64,000 nt of DNA from contig CM060731.1 in the NCBI GenBank assembly GCA_030704615.1, positions 72,520,756-72,584,755 on the forward strand, written 5' to 3'. This DNA comes from Takakia lepidozioides (lineage: Eukaryota > Streptophyta > Takakiopsida > Takakiales > Takakiaceae). How positions within the stretch are numbered: position 1 is the first letter of the stretch; every line of letters begins with the position of its first letter. Position numbers and translations under genes: made by a program. The notes beneath the pieces were generated by a model. The model was not told where the DNA came from. It did not search any database and saw nothing but the letters and a program-made list of their open reading frames with translations. This document shows positions 1 through 10,963 of the stretch, one piece after another.

Positions 1-515
1 TTAGGTGTCATGTGTTATGATATTTTTTTATTCCCTCATTTATTAAATGACCCTTGATAAGTGTTAATTTTCTTCAAACATATATATATATGTATGTATG
101 TATGTATGTAGATGGTCATGACATATATCAATTAAACATGTCAGCTTTTTAACTGAACTTCACATGGGAATCATTCAAGTTCTTTAATTTCACTAACATG
201 GGACCTTTAAAACAGTCAGCTACTGAAACAGATTTCATTAACATGAGCAGCTGTTTAATTTCACTAAAATGTGATCATTGAAACAGTCAGCTAATGAAAT
301 GGGCTCTCATTAATATAAGCAACTTTTTGTGACAACTTCTTCTACTACGTATCTATGCAAGCATGCAGCTGTGCTAAACTATGTAGAGTTTCGTCTCCCA
401 AGCACGCGATAGTACAAACTACATCATGTAGATCAGATCTTGCCTTAAACTATGTACTCTTATCCCTTTTACGCTAATCTAAGTAGAGATTTTCATGCAC
501 GTGCAAGTGTATTTG
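1..515. other. AT-rich flank left of element A
   Basis: I see no gene here. The stretch holds a short (TA)5 followed by (TGTA)5 tract at 81-110. It also holds a diverged direct repeat of about 43 bases (roughly 188-230 and 258-300), with 'aacagtcagcta' in both copies. The last nine bases before the MULE terminus (507-515, gtgtatttg) would be the target-site flank of element A, but its partner at the right end is not recoverable. Confidence 0.6.
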
Positions 516-880
516 GCCTCTCATTTTAAGATAATAGGGTCTTCAATGGGCACGTGCGATGTGGCCGGTGGGCCCCGCGCACGGACGCCCAGCTCCCCAG
601 CACCCCGCCCGCCGCTGCGCGCAGTCGCCCAGCCGCGGGCACGGCTGCAGCAACCGCGCCCGCACCCCCGTCCGCCGCGCGGCCAGTCCCCCGCCCATGA
701 GTCCGCTGCCCTCCAGTCTGCCAGTCCACTGCTGGCTAGTCGGCTACCCAGCAGTATGCCAGTCCGCCAGTCTGCTCGCCAGTCCGCTAGCCAGTCCCTT
801 GCCATCCAGTCCGATGACGGCGCAGGATCGCCACCGTCCATTCCCATAACCCATCCGAGCCCTCCATTTTTAGGGCTGCA
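516..880 (+). repeat. Left GC-rich terminal inverted repeat of element A
   Basis: The outer edge is GCCTCTCATTTT, followed by a very GC-rich stretch (CpG and CCCGCC words) and then a run of degenerate CCAGTCYG words at about 680-830. It ends in a block around 'ccatttttagggctgca'. The whole module returns in reverse complement at about 29,130-29,505. Open frames across it are a by-product of GC richness and are not called as genes. By analogy with other MULEs it should hold transposase-binding sites and the promoter of the adjacent transposase; that role is inference. Confidence 0.75.
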
Positions 881-1027
881 ATTCAAACCTACATCCCTGC
901 CGCCTGCCACTTGCCAGCAGCCGCGAACATGCGCACTGTTCTCCTGGCACGTTGTCGATCGTGTCCTGTACTGCGGCGCGTTTCTTGCATGTTCAGAAGC
1001 GTGTCATTTGTACTGTATAGGGCATAG

Positions 1028-2208
1028 ATGTGGAAGCAAAACCCCGATGATATACTGATCACGGAAAACCCGCTTATACGGCCTCTTCGACAATGTTTAC
1101 AAATAGCAAAACCAGGACCCTTCAACATGAAGGATCTCCATTGGAAGAGTGAGACGCAATATGGGTTTATGGGTGTGCGAGTGAATGTTGAAAATGCCTG
1201 CATACCTTGGGATAGAGTTGGTGACTTCGTCCTGGGAGAGGAGAGTTTGGAGGACTACCCCACTCAGTTTTGGGTGAATGTCTATTCTAAAGTGGAACCC
1301 GGCTCGCGAAAAGCACCCAGAGCCAACACATTTATGTCCAGTATTATGTGTGCACCATCCTCGGTCCTTTTGACGTTTCAATGCATGTCTGTTGCCATTT
1401 TTTGTTTCACGAGTTCTCTGATTTTATGCTTCCTCAAGTCGTTGAATATCGATTTTAGAATTTTATGTCTAGGTATCAATGCTGCTACGGTCCTGATGAC
1501 AAGCGCACCAACAAGGCAATAGTGGAGGATCCAAAACAGAAGCGTGGAGGACCTCTTGTGGGTGCTGGAACATCTTGCCCTCATAAAGGCCCAAGGAGAA
1601 AGAAGTCGGAGTATGGAGAGTCTTACAAACGTGGTTGCCAATGTTGTTTCAAGGTCCAGCAATGCTATCTCGCCCCTGACATCTGTGTCCTCACGTACTA
1701 CAACAACATGGAGCATACAGATGCGCAAGGGAAACCCTCGCATGGGAAGTCCGCAAAGTTCATGAACACCCGCCACGCCTATGCACCACACATTAGCGAG
1801 GAATTGAAAGCCTGGGTCGTCGAGTGTTTGTGTCGAGGCCTGTAGGTCGCCCAAATCATGATGGAGCATAAAGAGCACGTGATGAACAACACCGGCTTGG
1901 GTGATACATGGACCCGCGATGATTTCTTGTTGGAGCAAGATGTTTGCAACCTTGCCGAGAAACGTGCGTGGCAAACCTTCAAAAAGCACGCCGATGATGC
2001 AGAGAGTGTGCGCATGTGGAGAGACCAGAATCTTGCGTCCGTTTTTTTCTATCAAGAGGAGAAATTAGAGCCAACATTCGAGCATTTTGATGGAGATTTG
2101 ACATTCACTATTGACATACAGACTCCGTGGCAGAAACGACGAATGCTGGAACTAGGACATGACCGTATCATTGCATGTGATGCAACCTTTGGGACAAATC
2201 GTGACAAG
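1028..2208 (+). pseudogene. Element A transposase, N-terminal half with first catalytic Asp
   Basis: Two reading-frame blocks (about 1,046-1,340 and 1,465-2,208) match, residue by residue, the minus-strand copy at 31,000-32,200 in element C. The second block has a Cys/His-rich region (KRGCQCCFK ... YYNNMEH), of the kind found at MULE N-termini, and ends with IIACDATFGTNRDK, the usual context of the first DDE aspartate. A TAG at 1,843-1,845 interrupts the frame where element C reads Ser. AAG at 2,206-2,208 is followed by a GT donor. The matching acceptor is at 15,179-15,181, because the intron has been inflated by element B. The start codon and the intron or frameshift around 1,340-1,465 are unresolved. 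A transposase acts in the nucleus to cut and rejoin element ends; this copy is broken. Confidence 0.75.
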
Positions 2209-2247
2209 GTACTATTCGAACGGGGGGTGCTATTCTATGAGCCCGGA

Positions 2248-2299
2248 GGCGTGAGCCTGTGAGCCCAGGAAACCGTGAGCCCAGCATAGGCTCACGCCA
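2248..2299. repeat. Left end of element B, local hairpin of GTGAGCC words
   Basis: AGGCGTGAGCCT at the left and AGGCTCACGCC at the right of this 52-bp stretch are inverted copies, with two more GTGAGCCC words between them. The first ten bases match the reverse complement of the right end at 14,926-14,935. I read it as the terminus of element B. Confidence 0.5.
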
Positions 2300-2927
2300 C
2301 GTCAGCATACATACAGGGCCTATTTCCGCGGGTGTCACCTATTTCCGCGGGTTGATCAGCCATTTCCCGGGAATGCAGAGTGGATATGTTACATCCATTG
2401 TATCCATTGCATCCATGCAGACGTTATCAACATACCAAGCCCTCACAAGTTTATGTGGGTACGTCGTGAGGAGGTGCACACTGACATGATCTAAAGTGGA
2501 ACCCTGCGAAATCTTTTCTTACTCACCACCCTTGCGAACATGCCAGGTATGTGCGGGAGCATCATGGATGCTCATTAGATTTGAGAATGCCTCACAGCTC
2601 TTTGATGAGGTGGACTTCACCGTGATGGATTCACCAACCATTCTTCTAGCAGGAATGGTTTGGAGACCAACGAGCAACTGATGCGAGAATGCTCTACACG
2701 AACCAAAGTCGTTTGTTTGTATTTGCAATGCACTCAAGTCTGTGAGGTTCAGAGAACACTAAATAGATTGAAGGAACAATCCGGGCAGTCCATGCAACCC
2801 CCATCTCCAACAATAGTTTGTTCCCATTAATGTGCATTCCACGCACACATTGCAAACAGGACAACAAGGACACACAACCATCCTATTTCAAATTTGGCCC
2901 CGAATAAAACGAAAAGAAAACTTCATA
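2300..2927. other. Non-coding spacer, left part of element B
   Basis: I find no supportable gene here. A 12-base word around 'ctatttccgcgggt' occurs twice (about 2,319 and 2,338), and 'atccattg'-type words repeat at 2,393-2,415. It lies downstream of the methyltransferase stop codon and probably holds its 3' UTR. Confidence 0.4.
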
Positions 2928-5900
2928 TCAAGTGTCACAGTCATCAGAATCAGTCTCGACCTCCTGTGCTATGTCATCCACAAAGATTCTGGCCCCAACA
3001 CCACGTCTTCTACCACGGCCGTGGATAGGTGGACTCCGAGTGCCATGAACGGTCATGCTTGTTGCGAGTGCCTCCGCATAGACAGGTAGCACGCAAGACC
3101 GAGGAGGACTGGAAAGAAGTCCAAACAAGTGTGATAGCCCTGGAGGGCAAGTGGAAGCACGCGGACTCCTGCACATGTCGACAAAAACCCATTCAGAACA
3201 CAATATGCAATACACAAGTCCAACGAAGAGGATGTCTGCCATGTGAACTTTGCCTCAAGAAGAGTGATTCTCGATATTGAAACAACAATGCAAGCATGCA
3301 CAGGTTGAACTTACTCACAGTCAAAGTCGGAGTCCAGCTCCTTGTCGGAAGTCTCCTCTGTATCAATATCAGCGGGACGGGGCTTCGGAAGGACTTGAGA
3401 AGTGTGTCCACCCAAACCCATAAGGAGGTTGTTGTAAATCTCAGCATCCCCTTCAATCCCAAAGAGATGTCGGGCACTGGCCTTGCAAGCGTGGTACGAA
3501 GCACCTGCAGTGGAATAGAATGAAGGAAGCAGACATTGAAGACACATATGGAACGGTGGGAAGTACTGAAAGTGCAAGCTCAATCAAACCTCATGAAATC
3601 CGAATGTTGAAGAGACGAACCTGTGCCCATTGACAAATCCAGAACTCTGGCGTCTGTGTAGGTGCAGCACTCCACAATCGTTTGAATGAAAGCCGGGCTC
3701 CTCTCCCTCGCCCCTCTCCAAGGAACCCCATTCCCCCTTCGCAAGCAGACGTTGCTGTCGACGTAGTTGTGGTGCATGTCATCCGTTGGAGGATCTGTCC
3801 TGTCGTCTATGAACTTGCCCCCATGAGTGATGGCGAACTCCGAAATGCCGGCCGGAGTCGTTGGTGGATGCACTCGGACGAGACAAACAGCTTCAAACAA
3901 ACGAGTCTGCGAACAACACATTCAGAAGGAACTAAGAAGCTTAAAAAATCAGGCCCCTACATATGAGATCGAGCGACCTATACAACTCCATCCGAGAACC
4001 ACCAAGAAGAGGAAGAAGAAGGTAAATTTACCATCTCTCCCGGACGATCCCCCTTCGTAAGGTACATGTTGTTCACACAATTCCATGTCTTCAGGACTCT
4101 CATGCCCGAGGCTTTCAAATAGCTGGCAAGTGCACGGCGACAGCGAACGTCGGCGGACTGTATGAGCACCAAAACACCTGCATCGGACAGGAAAAAATTG
4201 CAAAAGGAGAAAACCCACCGCCAGTAGCGCTCATCAAAAGCATTCCAACCCGGACAAGCACCCGATGGAGGGACATCCGGGACTGCCAACCCATCAGGGA
4301 TGTCCAAGATTATGAGTTCGGCTGCATATTGCTTCTCCTTCCCGTTCACCCAGGATTTGGTCATTTTAGCCTGCAAACAAAATTACAATGGAATACTCAA
4401 GAGGATTGAAACGATCCATGCCCACTGCAGAGAAGATGCAAAAGAGAACACGCACCGTGCCGAGGAACTGTACAATCCTCTCCCACACTGGTGATGGCTC
4501 ACCCTTGTAATCAGATTTCTTCGACTCCATCATGGCAAGGAATCCGACGTTGGCCATCTCCAACCTGGTAGGGCGAATGACCCTCGTCGGATGTTCCACT
4601 GCATGGTACGGGTCCTTGGGATCAACCACCCCGTTGTTCTTTCTCACGGATCCCCTACCATGCGGTGGAGTCTGCTGGACATGCACCACTGGGCCAATAT
4701 CTGCAACACTTCCCTGCCCTTGTGCCACCTTCCCTCTACCCCTTCCTTTCCCCACAACACCAGCAACATCTTTCCCCTTTGCCTTTCTACCTCTACCCGG
4801 GGTATCCTGAGCGGGAGGCTCCTTCTATGCAAGAGTCCTCAAATTTCGCTCATGAATGTCGAGGTCGGCTGCTGCGGCAGTGGCTGCAATTCGCTCATTC
4901 TCTCTCCTCAAAGACACCTCCGGAGCTGGGGTCTCAGAAGGAGGGCAATCCAAATACCAACCACAAGAAGATAGATGGTCTGGGCCCCAGTCATGCAAGA
5001 TCCCAGTAGTAAACATAGTCTGATTTCCAGCAGGGACAAGCCAGAGGTCCACGAAATCTGGATGTTTGTCCAAACAATTCTCTTCCATGAGAACAAACTT
5101 TATGTACCTGCAGGAACAAAGACAGCCTCATTATGCAATGCAATTATTGTCTCTCAGTTTTTCCATCACATTCCCCTTAAACTGTATGCGTCACAGTACA
5201 TTGCAACCACAGGACACCAAGTAAACTGAACTGCCCAGGGAGTGCACCTGTAAAGGCATTGTTTCCAGGTTTCCTCTCATTTTTCTTGCTGGTCAAGGTC
5301 ATGTGTTCGACTGATGCCACCCTCCTTGCTGAACTCTCTAAAGAAACAAGAGTGCCACACTGTGGCTCTCCATTTCCTCATGTATGCTTCGAAGGAGACC
5401 TTCGGTGCTGTCATAGTGATGCCATAGTCAGCCAGCTGAGTATGCAGAACCGACCGTGCCCTTTCTTCCAACTGCAAAACAATTCAAATGCAAGAATGAA
5501 CCCAAAAAAATCACTGCGAATGTGAGAGGCAATGGAAAGAGAAGGACAAGAAAAGAGAAAAGAAAGTGACACAGGAAAGGACAACACACCTGGCTCCAGT
5601 AAGTGGCCTTGTGAAGCCATGTGTCCAGCACATTGTCACTGACTGGAATGACACGCTGGGTCTTCTTCTCTTTCTCCGGCCTGGGGAACATGTGTGTATC
5701 CCTAACTGTGGGATCGGAGTTCCATATCTGTAGCCACTTCACCTTCTGTTCTGAAGACACAACGGCGGTAGACAACCTGTGTAACTTCTCCTGGGCCATC
5801 TCTGGCTTGCCTGGCTTGTTATAATGGTTTTTTATCTCCAAGAGAAACTGCGCTCCGAATGATGGGTCGGCAATTCTCAACTGCTTCACAAAAGCACTCA

Positions 5901-7023
5901 TTATAGTCCTTCTTGTAGCGGTCATCTCTTTTTGGATGTGAGTCTCAACCCCCTTTGCTGTCCTTCTCTCCTCAGGGGTTGACCTGTAGTATTCCAGTTT
6001 GCCACGCTCCCCTGCGTGGAAGCAGGACTATGGAAAGGGCAGATGAAGGAAGATGTATCTCACCGTGTACATGTACTCCATGAAAGCCTCGCGTATCAAC
6101 AAGTACCACGTTTCCGATGTCTTAGAGCTTTCGCACTTCTTGTACGTCTCCGCTGAAATGATGGTCTTGAAGTTGGCCAAGGGCATCTGCCCGATCCTTT
6201 GTATCCTATACAGTGTGTGAACCAGACTCGTTTTGACATGCGATGTCTCCGTTCCTCTGCAGAATGATATCTGAAAGTCATCATGAAATTCAAGGACTTT
6301 AATCAAAGAACCAAGGAACTGCAAGTGGAACAGGTAGAATGAGAAACCAACCTGTTCACATCATTCATTGCCGTCAGAAGACCCATCATGTTCCCCTCAC
6401 AATCCAGCACCATCGATCGAACAGAGTAATGCCACTCTTCCTCCTGTGAGTGCAGCCTCCCAATAACAGCCATCCATGCAAGCAATCGGTGGTTCCCATC
6501 CCAAACGTGAAACATCTTCCCCGAGAATGCCTGGGTGGAAGGTTTCCTGGAGAGAAGAAGTTCGAAGGATTCGTTCACCTATCTCCAAATAGGATCCCAG
6601 GAGTCCACGATTGACTCATCCACAAGGAGCTCATTGCCAATGGAATCCTTTGTACAAACGTAAAACACTGCGGATCCATCCAAATACCCATGAACAAACT
6701 CGGCCTCTAGCTTGAGAATGTCCTTGATGAGGGGTGGTCGAACGACGGGCATGGAAACCATCCTACACAGGGGAATCTTCAACCTCCCACCCGGGCCAAG
6801 CATACTTTGCACCACAAGCTGAGAGTTTACCTTCTGACCCCCCAGCATCTCAGCGGCTTTGCTTTCATAGAACTCATCGTCAACATCAACAATGATATCC
6901 TTCCCCAGTCCCGAAGGGATCTCCTCCGCCACACTTTGCATCTTCTCCTTCAAGGTTGTCCATTCAAATTGACATAAGAGTGAGGCATTAGACGAGGGTG
7001 TTTGAGCATGGCAAACAGGCCAT
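2928..7023 (-). pseudogene. ParB-like + N6/N4-type DNA methyltransferase gene of element B (three nonsense codons)
   Basis: Nine exons join in phase on the minus strand: 7023-6360, 6318-6064, 6027-5590, 5471-5248, 5107-4456, 4370-4032, 3906-3621, 3504-3315 and 3168-2928. All junctions are GT-AG. The first exon has MFHVWDGNHRLLAWM, resembling the DGxHR core of ParB/sulfiredoxin-like domains. Exon 6 has AAELIILDIPDG, at the place of methyltransferase motif IV (D-P-P-Y in active enzymes). Exons 7-8 join to VLDLSMGTG-ASYHACKASARH followed by FGIEGD, a good motif I (SAM binding). The order IV then I is that of permuted N6-adenine/N4-cytosine DNA methyltransferases. ParB-methyltransferase fusions are known from phages and bacteria, so horizontal capture is plausible. 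In-frame stops lie at 6579-6581, 5277-5279 and 4825-4827. Motif IV departs from DPPY, so activity is doubtful. The N-terminal exon upstream of 7,023 is missing from this model. Confidence 0.62.
5457..5605 (-). repeat. Intron 3 of the methyltransferase gene plus exon edges; homologous block in copia
   Basis: This 149-bp stretch covers intron 3 (5,472-5,589, 118 bp, GTGTGT...TTGCAG) with about 15 nt of exon on each side. It matches 62,346-62,495 in the copia polymerase along its whole length, in the same orientation relative to the genes. Both copies keep splice donor, acceptor and polypyrimidine tract. Confidence 0.85.
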
Positions 7024-7039
7024 CTGTGGTAGAAAAGGT

Positions 7040-9532
7040 GAGCTCAAACAGTGTGCGTTGACGCACACTGTTTCAGGTGCAAGGTAAGGGTTCATTAAAC
7101 CGTAAGTGTTGAAAGAACACTGTTTGAGCTGCTAGATAAGTGTTTATCAGTCCTCAGAGACATGCCCTATGTGGCCCATTCTCAAATGAAAAAGGCAATG
7201 ATAAGGGTACCTCAAACAGTGTGCGCCAACGCACACTGTTTGAGCTGCCAGGATAGTGATGATTCAACCACTAATTCAAACCCTATGTGGCCAATTTTCA
7301 GATGACAAGTGCAATGACATGGCAGCTCAAACAGTGTGTGTTGACGCACACTGTTTGAGCTGCCATGCAACTGATGATTGAACCTCCGAGACCTGCCCTG
7401 TATTGCCGAATTTCACAGGGGAAAAACAAAGACAAGGTCTGCTCAAACAGTGTGCGGCAACGCACACTGTTTGAGCTGCCAGATAAGTGTTCATCTGTCC
7501 TCAGAGACATGCCCTATGTGGCCCATTCTCAAATGAAAAAGCAATGATAAGGGCACCTCAAACAGTGTGCGCCAACGCACACTGTTTGAGCTGCCAGGAT
7601 AGTGATGATTCAACCACTAATTCAAACCCTATGTGGCCAATTTTCAGATGACAAGTGCAATGACATGGCAGCTCAAACAGTGTGCGTTGACGCACACTGT
7701 TTGAGCTGCATGCAACTGATGATTGAACCTCCGAGACCTGCCCTGTATTGCCGAATTTCACAGGGGAAAAACAAAGACAAGGTGTGCTCAAACAGTGTGC
7801 GGCAACGCACACTGTTTGAGCTGCCAGATAAGTGTTCATCTGTCCTCAGAGACATGCCCTATGTGGCCCATTCTCAAATGAAAAAGGCAATGATAAGGGT
7901 ACCTCAAACAGTGTGCGCCAACGCACACTGATTGAGCTGCCAGGATAGTGATGATTCAACCACTAATTCAAACCCTATGTGGCCAATTTTCAGATGACAA
8001 GTGCAATGACATGGCAGCTCAAACAGTGTGCGTTGACGCACACTGTTTGAGCTGCCATGCAACTGATGATTGAACCTCCGAGACCGGCCCTGTATTGCCG
8101 AATTTCACAGGGGAAAAACAAAGACAAGGTGTGCTCAAACAGTGTGCGGCAACGCACACGGTTTGAGCTGCCAGATAAGTATTCATCTGTCCTCAGAGAC
8201 ATGCCCTATGTGGCCCATTCTCAAATGAAAAAGGCAATGATAAGGGTACCTCAAACAGTGTGCGCCAACGCACACTGATTGAGCTGCCAGGATAGTGATG
8301 ATTCAACCACTAATTCAAACCCTATGTGGCCAATTTTCAGATGACAAGTGCAATGACAGGGCAGCTCAAACAGTGTGCGTTGACGCACACTGTTTGAGCT
8401 GCCATGCAACAGATGATTGAACCTCCGAGACCTGCCCTGTATTGCCGAATTTCACACGGGAAAAACAAAGACAAGGTGTGCTCAAACAGTGTGCGGCAAC
8501 GCACACTGTTTGAGCTGCCAGATAAGTGTTCATCTGTCCTCAGAGACATGCCCTATGTGGCCCATTCTCAAATGAAAAAAGCAATGATAAGGGTACCTCA
8601 AACAGTGTGCGCCAACGCACACTGTTTGAGCTGCCAGGATAGTGATGATTCAACCACTAATTCAAACCCTATGTGGCCAATTTTCAGATGACAAGTGCAA
8701 TGACATGGCAGCTCAAACAGTGTGCGTTGACGCACACTGTTTGAGCTGCCATGCAACTGATGATTGAACCTCCGAGACCTGCCCTGTATTGCCGAATTTC
8801 ACAGGGGAAAAACAAAGACAAGGTGTGCTCAAACAGTGTGCGGCAACGCACACTGTTTGAGCTGCCAGATAAGTGTTCATCTGTCCTCAGAGACATGCCC
8901 TATGTGGCCCATTCTCAAATGAAAAAAGCAATGATAAGGGCACCTCAAACAGTGTGCGCCAACGCACACTGTTTGAGCTGCCAGGATAGTGATGATTCAA
9001 CCACTAATTCAAACCCTATGTGGCCAATTTTCAGATGACAAGTGCAATGACATGGCAGCTCAAACAGTGTGCGTTGATGCACACTGTTTGAGCTGGCATG
9101 CAACAGATGATTGAACCTCCGAGACCTGCCCTGTATTGCCGAATTTCACAGGGGAAAAACAAAGACAAGGTGTGCTCAAACAGTGTGCGGCAACGCACAC
9201 TGTTTGAGCTGCCAGATAAGTGTTCATCTGTTCTCAGAGACATGCCCTATGTGGCCCATTCTCAAATGAAAAAAGCAATGATAAGGGTAGCTCAAACAGT
9301 GTGTGCCAACGCACACTGTTTGAGCTGCCAGGATAGTGATGATTCAACCACTAATTCAAACCCTATGTGGCCAATTTTCAGATGACAAGTGCAATGACAT
9401 GGCAGCTCAAACAGTGTGCGTTGACGCACACTGTTTGAACTGCCATGCAGCTGATGATTGAACCTCCGAGACCTGCCCTGTATTGCTGAATTTCACAGGG
9501 GAAAAACAAAGACAAGCTGTGCTCAAACAGTG
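7040..9532. repeat. Palindromic satellite: seven 346-347 bp units, three hairpins per unit
   Basis: The same 346-347 bp unit repeats seven times; for example 'catgcaactgatgattg'-type blocks start at 7364, 7710, 8056, 8403, 8750, 9097 and about 9444. Each unit holds three palindromes with 16-nt arms, GCTCAAACAGTGTGCG and its reverse complement, around a 4-nt centre (TTGA, GCAA or CCAA). They are separated by 75-80 bp of unrelated spacer. The first copy (7,040-7,080) is diverged and the last (9,520) is a half palindrome. Units differ by only a few bases, so amplification was recent. It lies between the two divergent genes of element B, so it could be a shared promoter, a transposase-binding array or a replication feature; none of these is shown. 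Confidence 0.95.
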
Positions 9533-9651
9533 CCCAATTTGGCCGTTTTGGCTACACTTTTTGAGCTTCTTGTTCGCGGTTGATGCAACCTGCAGAGATG
9601 CCGTGTGCAGTCTATTTTCTTATCGACATAGAATCTCAACTTGGGTTCACA

Positions 9652-10089
9652 TCAGCAATGAAGCACAAAGATGGGTTCCAAAGATTGATCCTTTTTTTGG
9701 GCTGCTCCAGAAGACTCCCCAATCGCCGGGGACCCTTTGCGCTTTGGACTGCTCTCCACGCCTCTCGTGTTCTGGAGCATCTCCCCCATCCTCTCTTCCA
9801 CTATTAGGTTCTTCGTGAGGCCAGCGTCAACATCATCTTCGGCGTCTGCCTCTCCCTCGGATGCAGTGTCCTCCTCATCTGTTCTTGGAACTATGGCAGG
9901 CTGCTGGTCTTCCCCGGATTCCTGCTCTTCCATCACCGAACTTGTCTCTTTGCCCTCTTCTTCCGCCTTTTCCTCTTCGGCCACTCTTTCCATCCTCATT
10001 CTATATCTGGCTCTATTCCTGTTTCTAGAGCTCGTGAAGTACAATGATTTCCTTCTCTTCCTCCTCCGCTGGAAACAAGGGCTCCCCAC
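9652..10089 (-). CDS. Possible acidic N-terminal exon of the methyltransferase gene
   Basis: An open frame of about 145 codons encodes a basic start (RRRKRRK) and then a long Glu/Asp/Ser-rich stretch with KRKGSPA near its end. It is on the same strand as the methyltransferase gene, whose first recognised exon (acceptor at 7,024-7,025) needs an upstream exon ending in phase 2. If this is that exon, the intron would span the whole palindromic array. I could not fix a donor in the right phase, so membership is inference. Low-complexity charged composition alone could also produce such an open frame by chance. Confidence 0.35.
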   Translation of the reverse strand: MGSPCFQRRRKRRKSLYFTSSRNRNRARYRMRMERVAEEEKAEEEGKETSSVMEEQESGEDQQPAIVPRTDEEDTASEGEADAEDDVDAGLTKNLIVEERMGEMLQNTRGVESSPKRKGSPAIGESSGAAQKKDQSLEPIFVLHC

Positions 10090-10963
10090 AATGCCTCTAG
10101 AGCTCTCCAGTTTGACGTTTGCAACAAGGGTTCCTATTGCATGTAACCAAAATCAAAATAGGACATTGTCAACCGTATTTGGATGCGGGTGTTGTTATTG
10201 TGTGCGAACGGAATTCATCCATTTCGGCGTCTTTGTATTATTCAAGAAATAAAGTGCCAGAAAATATGTGCATACGTTGCATGTACTTGTGATATATGTC
10301 AGATGTACTTCGCCGCCTGCCAATATATGGCGGCCTTCTGGAATGGTTTCAAATTCGGAAGTGCCGCACAAATCTAATGCTAGTTCAATTTGGAGCAGTT
10401 CTTGCAGATTCCCCATAAATGTTGTGCTTCACATATGCATCCACATGTTTCGTACTGCCTGCCCTGTGCTTTGCATTTTGCCGTCATCGTCGCCATGGGG
10501 TCATTCGGTATAAAGGGTTGTGTCGGAAATGATCTTGTGTTGCACACATCCGTGCGAGGTGACTCTTGGAGTGTCAGTGTTTGTGCTGTGCTCTTCTGGC
10601 ACGGCACGACCTCATTACATTCGGGGTCTTCCTGTTTACTGCTCTCCAGGGTTTTTGCCGTCTTTCCATAAAGGATGGTTTCATGTCATGTTCAGGATTT
10701 GTTTTTCATCCAAAAACAGCACGGCTTCTTGTGGCCTTCTTTATTTGAAAACAGTTTTTCTAGTTGGTGTCTCTCAGCGTGGTTATCTCCGAAGTTCAGT
10801 GCATGTCATTCTTGCATCCTTCTGATGCATCGACCGCAGCCTTTGGGTTACTGCTACCCTTGTTGTCCTCAATTTTTTTGTGGTGGATCCCCTTTCCAGA
10901 ATTGCGGGCTATCAAATCGGGGATTCCGTTGTGGATCGAAAGTTTTGGTCAGCGTAGGAAAAC
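10090..10963. other. Leader region of the element B transposase gene
   Basis: I see no convincing coding sequence. The stretch is T-rich near 10,860-10,880 and has 'tttggtcag' (ending 10,952), a possible acceptor, twelve bases before the ATG at 10,964. It would hold the 5' UTR and perhaps a leader intron of the downstream gene. Confidence 0.4.

Noticed and set aside
495-1058. 187-codon and shorter frames in the GC-rich TIR (also at 29,109-29,717, 32,385-32,665 and 44,607-44,921)
   Set aside because: GC-rich, word-repetitive DNA gives open frames on both strands and in several phases; none is conserved as protein between TIR copies.
2928-7023. Bacterial contamination as the source of the methyltransferase gene
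   Set aside because: The gene has eight GT-AG introns joining in phase and lies between eukaryotic transposon sequences.
7298-9385. Repeated small open frames (about 60-110 codons) within the satellite on both strands
   Set aside because: They are the same non-coding unit read through; frames open only because the unit lacks stops, and both strands give equally good frames.
7040-9532. CRISPR-like array of repeats and spacers
   Set aside because: The 'spacers' are identical from unit to unit in a three-step order, the repeats are full palindromes, and the context is a eukaryotic transposon; it is a satellite.
9652-10252. Plus-strand frame of 171 codons (Ser/Leu-rich)
   Set aside because: It is antisense to a charged Glu-rich frame, and the hydrophobic/Ser composition is what such antisense reading gives.
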